From contig NC_089724.1 in the NCBI RefSeq assembly GCF_035083965.1, positions 7,418,501-7,482,500 on the forward strand: a DNA stretch of 64,000 nucleotides, written 5' to 3'. Made by a program: the position numbers and the translations under genes. Below the pieces are notes generated by a model that ran no database searches, was not told the origin of the DNA, and worked only from the letters and a program-made list of their open reading frames with translations. This stretch comes from Branchiostoma lanceolatum. Taxonomy: Eukaryota; Chordata; Leptocardii; Amphioxiformes; Branchiostomatidae. The first letter of the stretch is position 1, and each line of letters opens with the position of its first letter. Shown one piece after another: positions 12,588 to 23,759 of the stretch.

Positions 12588-12711
12588 GACCCGGGGCCGC
12601 AGAGTGCGTTCGAAGAGTCGATGATCAATGTGTCCTGCATTTCACATTACTTCTCGCAGCTGGCTGCGTTCTTCATCGACACACGAGCCGAGTGATCCAC
12701 CGCTAGGAGTT
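12588..12711 (-). rRNA. 5.8S rRNA, 3' end missing (copy 1)
   Basis: Minus strand, from AACTCCTAGCGGTGGATCAC through CGATGAAGAACGCAGC, ATTGATCATCGAC and GCGGCCCCGGGTC. The normal 3' tail of 5.8S is absent. Only about 25 bases separate it from the 28S start, so nearly all of ITS2 is deleted. Confidence 0.9.
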
Positions 12712-13567
12712 GTCGTTTTATTTTCGTTTGATTTCGCATCGAAAGCTTGTCTCTGCCTCTCGGCACCGTCGTTTCAGAGACGGGAAGAAGGCGCCCTTCG
12801 GAGTGAAGGGCGGTGAACGAGCGGAAGGACCGGGGCCCGGGGGTCGCTCCACGAACCGGGACCCGCCGCGAAGACCGCTGCGCCCCCTCGACAAAACGCG
12901 ACCGACCGGCCCGAGCTGGGAAAGAGAGCCGAGGGGTCTATTGCACCTGCCCTTCTCTTGAAGACCTCGGGGAAAGGAAAGGAACCTCGGGGAGTGGAGC
13001 AGTCGGTCGAGACCGTCGGTGGCGACCGAGAACAGTCCTACCCTCTGCCCAAAGGAGGCCTTGGACCGCAGGATGCCCGCTCGAAGTCCAACGCTTAAGG
13101 ACAGGTCACTCGTCCGCAAGATGGATTGCATCGAGTCAGAGACCGAAACGCCGCGCCGGGGTGCCGGGGAGGAGTCGTCTCACCTAGGCCGTGAGACTAG
13201 CAACTCAACCCCATTCCGCGCAAATCCACGACGCGATGCCCCTCCGCCAGGATATAGGTGCCCCCACTTGTGCACGCCCGCCTAAAACTTTTCGCCGGGA
13301 GGACCTGACTCCGTCCTCGACCAGGCTACTCGGGGCGGCTCGCTGGTTTAGCAGGGTATAAGGAACGACGGGCTCACACTGAAGGCACCCGACCAACGTT
13401 TCAAGGAAGCTGCCAGGTCCCGCCAAGTGGGTTGGCATGGGTGCTCCTGACACTCCGCCCGCGCTCCTCCGCGAAGGAGGAGCGATTGACGGCAGAGAGC
13501 GCCACCTTGTCGAGGCGATAAGGAAGTGTGAGGGTTGGAGTGGCCGCCGACCCTGCGCAACATAAAA
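12712..13567 (-). other. rDNA spacer-like sequence between two 5.8S pieces
   Basis: GC-rich and without protein signal. In minus-strand order it begins right after the 3' end of the second 5.8S fragment (so ITS2-like) and ends immediately before the 5' end of the first 5.8S copy (so ITS1-like). No 18S or 28S sequence lies between, so the join is a rearrangement. Confidence 0.55.
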
Positions 13568-13651
13568 CCGACCCTCAGCCAGACGTGGCCACGGGACTGA
13601 CCCGGGGCCGCAGTCTGCGTTTGAAGAATCGATGATCAACATGTCCTGCAA
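13568..13651 (-). rRNA. 5.8S rRNA, 3' fragment (copy 2, diverged)
   Basis: Minus strand: GTTGATCATCGATTCTTC, ACTGCGGCCCCGGGTC, then CGTCTGGCTGAGGGTCGG, the natural 3' end of 5.8S. The 5' half is missing. It is diverged from copy 1, for example GATTCTTCAAACGC against GACTCTTCGAACGC. Confidence 0.8.
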
Positions 13652-14830
13652 CATCGGGGGAGGGTGCCTGAGCGTACGCGCCCGCAGTTGGGTCGGTCCT
13701 TTGGACAAGATCGGACAGGGTTGCTCGGCTAGTTTCACCGCCGTCGAGGCGGAACGGGGGGCGTGGGGGTGGTTCACGGACCGTCGGCGGGCGGGCCGGG
13801 GTGGTGCCAGGGTCCTCCGAATGCAGACCCCGGTAGAGTCCTTTCCGGGTCGGTGGAGTCGGGGCCGGCGTACGGCCTGTCGGCGGGGGGCGGTGGTCGG
13901 TGCCGGTGGCTCACCCTACCTTGATAGAGAGTGGTCATCTTTCGTCTAGCGCGGGAAATGACGGCGGACACCGGGTCTCCGGTCAGCACACGCCATCCTC
14001 AGTCGTTTTGCTACCCCGCCGATCAGACTGCCGCTCCCCGCGAGGTCGACCGTGCCACGGGCGTCCGGACGAACCAGCGCTGGGGCAGGGTCTTCCGCGG
14101 AGGCGATGCCCTAGTCTTCGGACCCGCCGGTGAACGGACTCACCCCTTCCGTCTGCGTGCGAGGACGCCTTTCGGACTCGGTGGTCGGACTCAACCGGCG
14201 GAGGCGTCGCCCGAGAGAGTGGGGGATCGTCCTTCGCGGGACGGCTAGGGCGTTAACGGGAAGCAACGGTCGGTGTAGCCGGGAGTGCTGCAGCTCAGGC
14301 TCCCGAGGGTTGGCGGCCTCGCGGCGCGTTCCCGCTGTTCGGCGGCGTGCGGACTACTGCACGGACCGCGGATCGCTCTCTGGTGGATCCCCATTACGGC
14401 CGACTGCCCCCGTCACCGTTCTCTCGCCGAGACGGGTTTTGACGGTCATCGCCCGCGCCTCTGCCGGGGATCGTGTCGACTGGTGCAATACAAGAACACA
14501 GAGGAGGGAGGAGAGGCAGACCACCTTCGCTGAATTTCATGGACCCCTTTCCAAAGCGGGGCTTACCGAGAGGCTACTCTGTCTGGCTGCCCAATGGAAG
14601 GACACCGAGACGCTCATTGTACTTTCGACGGCAACTCACCAGGTTGCGCAAGAGCCTGAGGGGAGGAGGCGTACGCGTTCTTATCCAGGTGCGATGGCAT
14701 GCGACGATGCCGATGGACTTGTACAATCATTACTACAAGGACGTTGACCTTGACGTACAACTGCGGTCCTCCTGTGTGTTTGAGCGCCCGTCCAAAAAGT
14801 GGCCGCGGCAACTATTCTGGTGCCTGCTGA
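13652..14830 (-). other. GC-rich rDNA-associated sequence, unidentified
   Basis: Continues the high GC content up to a sharp fall near 14830. The 3' signature of 18S (GGATCATTA with its flanks) was not found on either strand. It is best read as ITS1 or external/intergenic spacer, by position only. Confidence 0.4.
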
Positions 14831-17600
14831 AGACAATTTGAATATTGTCACACAGGTCTGCATGCTCTTGGTGAGGGGCATTGGCTGCCAGATAGAGTAT
14901 AGAACTAACTTAAAGTCGTGTAGAAGTTGTACTGGCTCCTTAGATTGCTAAGTCAAAGTAGGCACTACACGCAACAACATATATTGCAAGTTGCAGCTCT
15001 GTAAATAAGATCAGGCATTGTGGAAAAAAACCCTAAAAGCGCCTAATTTGAAATAGATAGTTTTGATTTCAAACTGCAGGCCAACATCCTGAATTTCTAA
15101 TGTTTATAGCACTCGACAGCCTCTCTGTGGATTTCTACATGTTTATATGCCCTATTCACACTGCAAAGTACAGAAAGAGGCCATAGGGTGTTAATGGATA
15201 TTGTTCTTACTAGGGCAAGGAACCAGTCTCTTTAAAACCAGTGGTAGTGAAGCAGTTTTGTATGATATGAACTGTTGAAAATTGTACATACAATAAGGAA
15301 CATTAAGTGAGTCATGTTTTTTTATTAATAGAAAGTAACATTTACAATCTCCATATAGCCCTTACAACAACAGTTAAATCTGAACTTTTGACTATTAGGT
15401 GACAGCATGAAGGCCCATGTAATAAATGACCATATTGTTCATCAAAACGACTGCAAAAATTCATTCACAATTGCTGAACTAAATGTCTGTATAGCAACGA
15501 AAACTTGACTACCAGTGATAGAGCAAATAAAAAAAATCTAAGAAAACTAGTAATACTCAAATTGATCAATCCAAATAAATTTATTGGTTCTCTGGTTACT
15601 GTATGAAACAAATGGAGTGTAAGATCAGCATGAAAAATACAACACTTTTAATAAACCCCCGTGATAGTCCCATAACATTATGCAGGAATAAGCTTACTGT
15701 TAAATGCTGGGGAAAAAACAAACCTTTGAGATGTTTGAGATAAGAGTTTCCGGATGAATGAAATTTAGAATAAAATTTTCAAAGGCAGGGCTTTTCAGGT
15801 GTTGAAAAGAGAATTTTGTGGTTGATCTGTACCTGACTGCATGGTCGGCACTGTCAAGCAACAATCCAATACAGATGCTGAACAGTTCATTCAATGTTTT
15901 AATAGTAAACATGGCAAATACAATGAAGAGTGCCAGTCCGAGAACCAAGAAATTACACTGGTACAAAAAAGCTTCTTTACATTCAAGGGAGTTAACTTGG
16001 CAGAAAATATCTCTTATGCCTTGCTCAGTCAGTTTTATCACAGAAACTTAACTCATACATTTAACAAGGCACTTTTCCTATCAAAAGGTCATGACAGGTA
16101 AGGATGAATTCTACGACAAGGATAAAGGTTTAAAGCAATATTAAGTAAAAAATCATGCACATGTAGAAAATGTTTACCTGTCAACGTACAGAAAATCAAT
16201 TACATGTACAAAGGAACATAGCTGCAACATGCCCAAGGTTACTTAGTAAGATGAGAAATTGACGAGAGACCGTTCTCTGCCATGCTGCAACAAGCAGCCA
16301 TAACATACCATCATGGATTTACAGTAACTGGCCGTGATGATAACCCAGGGGGCACAGGGATGTCAGATGTAGCTTTAAAGCCATTATGTTCCAATATGCT
16401 TTAAAGGAAGTATTGAAATTCATGTGTGCAATTAATCAATCTTCCATACCATCACACCTTCCATTTGACTCCTATAATACAATATGATATTATATTTACT
16501 CTAAGAAATGCAAAGTTGTGGAAATTACAAATACAAGAGTTGCTAGTTCTCCCAAGCATCAGTTTGCAATGTTCAAATATATGTCTCTGCAACATGTCAA
16601 ATTGACATTACTACTACATGTATTTCTGTCCAATTCACACCTCCCACATCTGAACGTCTAGCTTAGATTCCTGGATAGTTCTAAACATTGAACTCAACAG
16701 CGATTCTGATATTTCTCCCTGTGAGCGGCAAGACAGGAGAGATAGCAGCATCCCTCCCACTTCATAAGAATCAGTTTCCTGCTGAGATCTCAAGGCTCAC
16801 AGTGCAGATAATTCCATATCCTGTACATGTTGGCTTAAATCCCCTGCAAGTCAGAAAGAAAGAGGTTGAGAAGCATGAAACCTCATTTTCATCACCAGTC
16901 AGTTTAAATGAATAGGACAGTAAAATTGTAGGACAATAAAGAACCATGACATAGGTAGGTATGATAATAGCCCAAGTTGCCAATAACTGGTGTTTATTCT
17001 AGAATTTCTACGAATTTTCAATGATTTTTAGCACTACTTTACCCACACAAGGCCTGTGTACTGTGTTGTGCGACCTTAATTTGACACATCCATTCTGGAC
17101 TCGCCCTTTTACCCTTCTGTCGTAAATACACAAATCGCCCGGTTTGCGGCAAGCTCACCAACCCCAAAGTCGAGGGTAATCAAGGTTAATCTTGTCATAA
17201 AATTGTCCGAGAAGCAGCAGAACTTGTGTTGACTTTCTACCCATAATTTCCATATTTAATCTCCTCTTTTCGTAAGGATTCACCGGTGGAAATCTACCGT
17301 TATATATTGGTACACGAAAACACGCCCCCCTCCCCCACACTGTCAGACGTAAAAGTTCCCGAGTCAATGTTGGCGATAGTCGACAAAATGACGGTCACTA
17401 CCAACCGTAACTGGCCGATATTAAGTCCAAGTGTCCACAGCGACACTGACAACACGTGGCGTGCGTTAATATCGGCGTATTTCGCCAAAGACAAACACAA
17501 CTTACCCGAAGCAAATGGCCGGCAACATCGTGGGAGACCACGAACTTGTCCGATGTATGCCCTACCCTACTTCCGGAGCGGAACGCGTCATTTCCGGAGT
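14831..17600. other. AT-rich region without a supported gene
   Basis: A minus-strand open frame at 15700-16041 has a hydrophobic run and splice-like edges but no second line of evidence. No repeat family was recognised. It lies between the rDNA mosaic and the probable first exon at 18827-19016, so if the gene model is right it is intron. Confidence 0.3.
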
Positions 17601-17603
17601 ACA

Positions 17604-17832
17604 AACAGAAATGATATAGCAAACAGAAATGATATAGCAAACAGAAATCGTATGGTATTTTGGAATCGTATAGTACCAGATTTTAAAACAATACCAACTT
17701 TCAAAAATAATAGCACCACTTGTATATTCGATTTGAAAAACACATATTCCATTCTAAATTACATACCTATTCGATTTGAAAAACACATATTCCATTCTAA
17801 ATTACATACCTATTCCATTTCAAAACACGTAT
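17604..17832 (+). repeat. Short tandem repeats
   Basis: Three copies of a 17-18 bp unit (ACAGAAATGATATAGCA) at about 17606-17655, and two and a half copies of a 43-bp AT-rich unit starting at 17725, 17768 and 17811. Confidence 0.75.
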
Positions 17833-17931
17833 ACGATCTTTTTGACACTGTTTCTGCTTCGTAGACTAGGATTGGTTGAAGCAGAAAGAGTTAGAAAAAG
17901 ATGTTGAAAATGCAACAGCTTCCCCATTACT

Positions 17932-18064
17932 CTCCAAGCAGAGGTTGGTGGGAAAGATTATGACCTTTTTTTATCCTATGTTCCGTTTTTGGTAGGGAGA
18001 GCCGACAAAAAATGTGGCATAGCATTTAAGGTCACAATCTTCCTCACCAACCTCTGCTTGGAGA
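17932..18064. repeat. CTCCAAGCAGAGG hairpin MITE (copy 1)
   Basis: The termini CTCCAAGCAGAGGTTGG and CCAACCTCTGCTTGGAG are inverted copies. The interior is imperfectly palindromic. It belongs to the family seen again at 37825, 55753, 58414, 59257, 59661 and 61168. Confidence 0.8.
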
Positions 18065-18524
18065 GTATCCCTAACTTACTTACTTTACTTTGGTAACCAT
18101 AAGTACACTTCCAAGTACGCATGCGTGGCGACAGGAACTGTGGGTAAAACTATGTCAAAGGTAAAGGTCCTTGGCTTGTACTACCAAGGAGGTTGGTACT
18201 ACATACGAAATCGTAAAAAAAATCCGGTCCGAGACCGTAAACGGTTCTTGTCTCGATCATTGTCTAGATTTGCATAACAATGTCCAGACGAGTTGTGTTC
18301 AACTGTCTAAGGGGTCTTCATTCTTTGATCACATATGACTCACAATTCCTGTCGGTGCATGCACACTTGGAACTGTGAAAGCACTTATTCGAAGAAGGGT
18401 TAGGGATAGGGTTGGGGGGTGTGGGAAGTTTTGGGTACGGGTGTAACCGTCTATATATATGCCCGATGGGCTGTCAAACCAAATTCATGATTTGCGCTAC
18501 AAACAGCTGAATTTGAATCTGAAC

Positions 18525-18646
18525 ACACATACACACACACACTTGCACATACGTACACACACAGAAAACACAAACACACACACACTCACACAGAAACACA
18601 CACACATACATAGAGAGAGAAAGAGAGAGAGAGAGAGAGAGGCATA
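18525..18646 (+). repeat. (CA)n and (GA)n microsatellite
   Basis: A compound ACAC-rich tract (about 18525-18607) followed by AGAGAG (about 18609-18643). Open frames across it are repeat artefacts. Confidence 0.9.
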
Positions 18647-18826
18647 CATAAAATAATAGTCTGTGAACAATTCACAATTACTTTCGATTAGTCTCATGGC
18701 GCACTCATAAAATATCAAGCGACGAGCGTATCATAGCGAGGCTAAGTAATGTAGTGCAAAAAGGGAAAGAACTCTGTTCTCAACCCGCCACCCCCAGTAC
18801 TCCCTATGCGGAAATAGATTTTGTAC

Positions 18827-19016
18827 CTGGCGAGTGAATGATGTAGACCAGAGCGAGTAGTGTGCTGAGACCAGACGGCTCGTACACGTAGTAGTGGTAG
18901 TCTTCTTCGTCTTCGTCGAAGTCGTTATTGTTGTACCAGTCCCAGTCCCAGTCCTTGCCACGATGGCCCTTACCTCGCCGGTTTTTCCTGGTCTTCACTG
19001 AGCGGCGTCGCGCCAT
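18827..19016 (-). CDS. Probable first coding exon, unidentified membrane protein
   Basis: Minus strand; ATG at 19016, 63 codons plus one base, then a consensus donor (CGCCAG|GTAC). The product begins with a very basic stretch (RRRSVKTRKNRRGK), then WDWDW, an acidic run (DFDEDEEDY), a Tyr-rich YHYYVYEP, and the start of a hydrophobic helix (GLSTLLALVYIIH). A TATA-like site lies about 45 bp upstream. Phase 1 at the donor does not fit phase 0 at the terminal-exon candidate near 8816, so a middle exon (perhaps in the gap) would be needed. I do not recognise the family. Confidence 0.5.
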
Positions 19017-19060
19017 GGTGTGGGGGTAGGGGAGAGTCGTTTCACGGCGCGGTGGGACCG

Positions 19061-19069
19061 AATTATATA
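19061..19069 (-). promoter_or_regulatory. TATA-like box
   Basis: TATATAATT on the minus strand, 45 bp upstream of the ATG at 19016. This suits a short 5' UTR. Confidence 0.4.
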
Positions 19070-19482
19070 TGAGTCACTGTTGCACTTATGGCAACTTTGT
19101 CATGGCTTTCCACTATGGTTTTGGCATGTGAAACATTATATAACAAGTGCAACAAGTTTTAAGAGTCTAGATGCTGCAGACTGTTTTGATTATATATTTA
19201 CATGGAACAATGCAACAATGCAAAAATAGGTAGATAAATAAACGATTGCTTTGTAATTAAAAAAAATACCGAAACCAATGATTAGCCCACTCGCATTATA
19301 ACACTATATCAAAAACGTATGCTTGCCCTTATTACATTGTATGAGTAATTAGTAATTTTACTCTATACTTCTTTATTGTCGTGCAATAAAGTTCTACTAT
19401 TACTGAAACAAGTATCTGGAAAATATACCATGATGTCTGATGTTTTTATCTATTTCTGAGAATTCTACACAGCTCAAAATGT

Positions 19483-19986
19483 GATGAAGACATACTCGTC
19501 AAAGTTGAAACTTTATTCCATTCTGTTTCTATTCAGCGTTCCCCGGTCATATGCTACAAAATAATGATTCTCCCCTTCAGCTGTCATCAGCTGCTAGAAT
19601 GTTTGTGATTTCACATGGATCTAATAGAATATGCTGGTTGGTGGGGAACACAATTGAATTAGTTTAGAACATATATGTCTGATTCACCATAAAAACTAAT
19701 ACGCAACTAAATTAACCTTGCTTGACGATATCATGGTGTATACAATGTTAGACCCGGGTCTACTATGGAGGCCAGCAAGTGCTTAGTATTGATACAATAG
19801 CTTTCCAAGAGAATTGAGGCATCCATGGCATCAAGTATCAAGTAAGTATGGAGGCATTGCTTTAGACCGCATCTTTACCTTCGAAAACTACCGGTTTAAG
19901 AAAGATATACTAAAACAATTGCTGAAAATATGATGAAAACATACTTGTCCAAGTTAAGATCTCATCGTATTCTGTTTTTATTTAAC
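19483..19986 (+). repeat. Repeat units flanking the Penelope-like insertion
   Basis: Unit A (19483-19600: GATGAAGACATACTCGTC, ATTCTGTTT, ATGATTCTCCCCTTCAGC) resembles unit B (from 19932: GATGAAAACATACTTGTC, ATTCTGTTT). Unit B is interrupted by the element and resumes at 23811-23852 (ATCATTCTCCCCTAAAGC). Confidence 0.6.
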
Positions 19987-19998
19987 GCTTCCTGGTAA

Positions 19999-20894
19999 GA
20001 ATACGTGACGAAGAGAGACAAGCAGAGAAGAAGAATGAGAAGAAAAGACAACGGAACGGATCTGAGACATCCGTTCCAGAACAGGAACCAGCACGGAAGG
20101 TACTTATCTACGCTGCACGCCAAGACCCCCTTCCCCCGAAGAACACCACCGCTCTACAAAAGGACCTGATCAAGGCCACCGACAAGAGCCTCCGTTACCA
20201 ACTCCACCGAGAGACGCTACAGAAGTACTTGGATGAGCACCTGATCCCCAAAGGCCTGGTGATCGAGAAGAAACCCATGTTGGGTAAGACGAACCCAGAG
20301 TTCGATCGCCGCTGGGACGAGACCCTCAAGGAAACATCGCGCACCCTGATGGGTCTGATCATCGACTTCTACGGATCAGCAGAAGATGTCTTGGACAACA
20401 CAATCGCGGGCCTCAATCGGAAGACAGAGGAACTTCCTCAAGAAGAACGGGAAACCCTTGAAAAGAACGTGGAAACGTTCAAGAAGAGAAAGGAAGCCGC
20501 CCTCCTCAAGACCAAGGAGAAAAAGTTCCAGCGAGATCGTGACATCGCCGTCAACGGCCCCAGCAAGAAGCGTCCAAAAAACGGAAGTACCCCTCCACAG
20601 GAGGGGTCCGACAACAAGGAGCAGCCACGGCAGCGCCTCACCGACAAAGGCGACGAAAGCAACAAAAGCGCCCCATCGGCAAAGAAGGACAAACGCCAGA
20701 ATGCACCAGAAAAGGTACGCAAGCAGGCCAACGCAAGGAGGAACCCACGAGGGGGCTCCATAAGAAGGCTCGTGCTCGCCCTCGGCGATTTAATCGCCAA
20801 AAGGCCATCCAAGAAAAACGCAAGAGGAGGAAAGACAGGATACGGAAGATACGCCGCCGCAAACTCCTCGAAGCAGCAAGGAAAACAGTGGTAA
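19999..20894 (+). CDS. Penelope-like element first frame, Lys-rich
   Basis: Open from the element edge (no ATG seen at the edge) to a stop at 20892. The product is highly charged: an alpha-helical N half (QLHRETLQKYLDEHL, ETSRTLMGLIIDFYG) and a Lys/Arg/Gln-rich C half (KKRPKNGS, KDKRQNAPEKV). It overlaps the start of the RT frame by a few bases. Such upstream frames in Penelope-like elements have poorly known roles; nucleic-acid binding is a guess from charge. Confidence 0.6.
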
Positions 20895-23107
20895 ACCTCT
20901 CGGACATACCACTCACCGACACTGACATACTTGCACTTTCTAAAGGACTCAACTTCTCCCCCTCACCCACTGATCTCAACCGACAACAACTCATCACAGA
21001 CCTCCACGCCTTCTTCAGAAGACTTCGATTGCGGGAACTATTTGCTGACCACGACAAAATGGAGACCCAAAAATTCAAGGTCAAAAGCAAGTGGACTCCC
21101 CCCACCCACAGAGATCCGGCGCTAGACACCTTCATCATGGCAGTCGAAAAGGAAATCCTAGAACACAAGGAACCTTCACCAAGACTGTTCAAGACCAACA
21201 TCTGCAGTGCAGAACGCGAAGCCCTTGCGGAACTCAGCCGAAGAACTGACATCATCATCAAACCCGCAGACAAGGGCTCCGCGGTAGTGATCATGAAAAG
21301 AGAAGACTACATCCAAGAAGCACTACGTCAACTCTCCAACAAAGATCACTACAAGCACATCGACTCCTGCCCCACGGAGGAACACGCCGCGCTGGTAAGA
21401 ACAACTCTCTTTAAACTTCTTAACGAAGGAACTACATGTATCAGCGAAGACGAGTTCAACTATCTTGCGCCCGTACACCCAAGAACGCCTGTCTTCTACC
21501 TTCTCCCTAAGATCCACAAGGAAGGTAACCCGGGCAGACCAATCATCTCAGCCAATGACTGTGCAACAGAAAGGATCTCTGAATTTGCTGACCACCACCT
21601 CCGCCCTTTGGTGCAAAGACTACCATCTTACATCAAGGACACTACGGACTTCTTACAGAAACTCAACAAACTCGGGAAGATTTCGCCAACCGCCAAACTG
21701 GTCACCCTGGACGTGTCATCCCTCTACACTAACATCCCAACAGAAGAAGGTATACAAGCGTCTCGCGAAGCGCTCCAAAAGAACCCTTCAGACGTTCCCA
21801 CCGAAGCCATCTGCGACCTACTGGACAGGATCCTGAACCTCAACAACTTCGAGTTCAACGGAGGACACTACATCCAAGTCCAAGGAACGGCTATGGGAAC
21901 GAGAGTGGCGCCTTCATACGCAAACATCTTCATGGGAAAATTCGAGGAACAACACGTCTACAAGAGGAACCTCAAACCACTAGTCTGGTGGAGGTACATA
22001 GACGATGTTTTCGCCATCTGGACACACTCGGAAGAAGACTTCAAGTCATTCATAAAAGACCTCAACACAGCACATCCAACCATCAAGTTCACGGTAGAAA
22101 CCTCCACTACATCTATCAACTTCCTGGACGTCACCATCAGCGTTTCGGAGGGAGCTTTCACCACGGATCTCTACACAAAACCCACAGATAAGCACCAATA
22201 TCTTCTAAGGAACTCTTCCCACCCCACCCACTGCAAACGGGGTATACCTTTTGGACAATTCTTACGCGTTCGTAGAATCTGCTCAGACGAACCCAAATAC
22301 AGGGAACGAGCACAGCAGCTAAAAGAACATTTCCAGAATCGAGGCTATGAAGACGCCCTCCTGGATCAAGCTGCACAACGCGCCCAAGACCGCCCAAGAG
22401 AGGAACTCCTAGGAGCCAAGAAGAAAAAGGTTGCCTCGCAAGACAGACCAGTCCTAGTCACCACCTACAACCCACATCTACCACCCATCAACAACATTCT
22501 CAGAAAGTACTGGAACATTCTACAACTATCACCCAGAACACGAGAACTCTTCCAAGATCCACCACTCATCGCCTACCGCCGCAACAAAAATCTGAGGGAT
22601 ACACTGGTGAGGGCCCAGATCCCGAGGGAGAACAAGAATTTCATCACGAAAAACATCCCTCCGGGATCATACCCGTGCGGAAGAAAGTGCCTCACCTGCA
22701 CATACGTCAGGAAGAGCAAGGATTTCCAAAGCCATCGCACTTCGAGACGCTACACCATCAGGGCCCACATCACATGCCGCACCAGGAATATCATATACAT
22801 GATACAGTGCAAGAAATGCGGCATACAATACGTCGGCGAAACAGGACAAACATTGGCCAACAGGATGAACGGGCACCGATCTTCCATCAAGACGGACAAG
22901 GATACACCCATCGCAGCCCACTTCAACCAACCGAGCCACACCGTCGCGGACATGGAGGTCGTCGGACTCGAGAAGCTGGCATACGGCAGGACCGAAGACC
23001 TCACACGACAACGACGACTCAGCAGAGAATCCTACTGGATACATCAGCTCCGAACACTTCACCCAGAAGGACTCAACCTGGAATCACTGGAAATAACCAG
23101 GGTATGA
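20888..23107 (+). CDS. Reverse transcriptase with GIY-YIG endonuclease
   Basis: 739 codons, counted from GTG at 20888; the real start is uncertain because the frame is open further upstream. RT landmarks: FYLLPKIHK (about residue 200), LVTLDVSSLYTNIP (272), GTAMGTRVAPSYANIFMG (333) and the catalytic RYIDDVF (370), followed by INFLDVTI. A Cys pair region (CGRKCLTC, about 597) precedes the GIY-YIG nuclease (IIYMIQCKKCGIQYVGETGQ, about 634-653, then NRMNGHRS). The RT copies element RNA and the nuclease nicks the target; together they are diagnostic of Penelope-like elements. Confidence 0.95.
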   Translation: MVNLSDIPLTDTDILALSKGLNFSPSPTDLNRQQLITDLHAFFRRLRLRELFADHDKMETQKFKVKSKWTPPTHRDPALDTFIMAVEKEILEHKEPSPRLFKTNICSAEREALAELSRRTDIIIKPADKGSAVVIMKREDYIQEALRQLSNKDHYKHIDSCPTEEHAALVRTTLFKLLNEGTTCISEDEFNYLAPVHPRTPVFYLLPKIHKEGNPGRPIISANDCATERISEFADHHLRPLVQRLPSYIKDTTDFLQKLNKLGKISPTAKLVTLDVSSLYTNIPTEEGIQASREALQKNPSDVPTEAICDLLDRILNLNNFEFNGGHYIQVQGTAMGTRVAPSYANIFMGKFEEQHVYKRNLKPLVWWRYIDDVFAIWTHSEEDFKSFIKDLNTAHPTIKFTVETSTTSINFLDVTISVSEGAFTTDLYTKPTDKHQYLLRNSSHPTHCKRGIPFGQFLRVRRICSDEPKYRERAQQLKEHFQNRGYEDALLDQAAQRAQDRPREELLGAKKKKVASQDRPVLVTTYNPHLPPINNILRKYWNILQLSPRTRELFQDPPLIAYRRNKNLRDTLVRAQIPRENKNFITKNIPPGSYPCGRKCLTCTYVRKSKDFQSHRTSRRYTIRAHITCRTRNIIYMIQCKKCGIQYVGETGQTLANRMNGHRSSIKTDKDTPIAAHFNQPSHTVADMEVVGLEKLAYGRTEDLTRQRRLSRESYWIHQLRTLHPEGLNLESLEITRV

Positions 23108-23721
23108 GGGGACAAGAAGTATAGTTCTCGTCGTAACCGGCGCTAACACTTTGACTTGTAGTTGATTTACGCTTCGCATTTGCTGGTTACTAGTATCCTA
23201 TGGATCCGAGCACTAACTTAGAAAGTTCGATAGTCTGTTACATTCATGCTTTGTTTGTAATTTGATTGTATTTTGTACTTGATTCTCTGTATTTAAGCCA
23301 CCTAGCGGCAGACTTCCTGTTCATGTATTTAGCTTCACTCTGCTTGTACGGACCACTCTCCTTGACTTTGTAAACACGCATACCATTGTAAACGTCCACC
23401 ATGACGTCATAATTGTAATGTGCCTCCTCCACCAATGTATAGTAAGACCCTCATGACATGTACAATTGTTCTAGAACAATAGATGAAGTCATATCATAGG
23501 TCAACTGAGGTCAGGGCTAAACGACCTGGAGGGCACCCAGAGCAATGTAGCCTAGCTAGTGCATAGTGAACTAGACCTTCAGATCAGGGCAACCTAGCCT
23601 ATATCCAGGGCAATATGAGACCCTTAACGCTGATTGGTCAATATCTTAAGCTCAAGTTAGAGCGCCCTGCACTAGGGAGGCACAGAAAAGGTATAAAAGG
23701 AGGAGTGGTCCGATCTCTGTC

Positions 23722-23759
23722 GTTCTTGAAAAAGACAATAAAGTCGAAACCGGTCGAAT
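23722..23759 (+). ncRNA. Hammerhead-ribozyme-like motif (degenerate)
   Basis: Layout: short stem I arm (TTC 23723-23725 with GAA 23756-23758), a degenerate core (TTGAAAA for CUGANGA), stem II GAC(AATAAA)GTC, then GAAA, a self-complementary stem III (CCGG) and UC before the would-be cleavage point. Two core positions differ from consensus, so activity is doubtful. Confidence 0.4.

Noticed and set aside
12710-14840. Open frames in the spacer part of the rDNA mosaic
   Set aside because: High GC, no domain, competing frames on both strands, and adjacent to 5.8S fragments.
15700-16041. Minus-strand open frame with a hydrophobic run and splice-like edges
   Set aside because: Low-complexity AT-rich DNA, ambiguous acceptors and no second supporting feature; kept only as a possibility.
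17286-17864. A 192-codon plus-strand open frame
   Set aside because: Its second half is built from short tandem repeats and the first half has no domain or splice support.
18459-18718. Open frames with Thr-His or Cys-Val repeats
   Set aside because: Translations of a CA/GA microsatellite.
20386-21517. Alternative-frame and antisense open frames within the Penelope-like element
   Set aside because: They are shadows of the RT and upstream frames; no domain in these readings.
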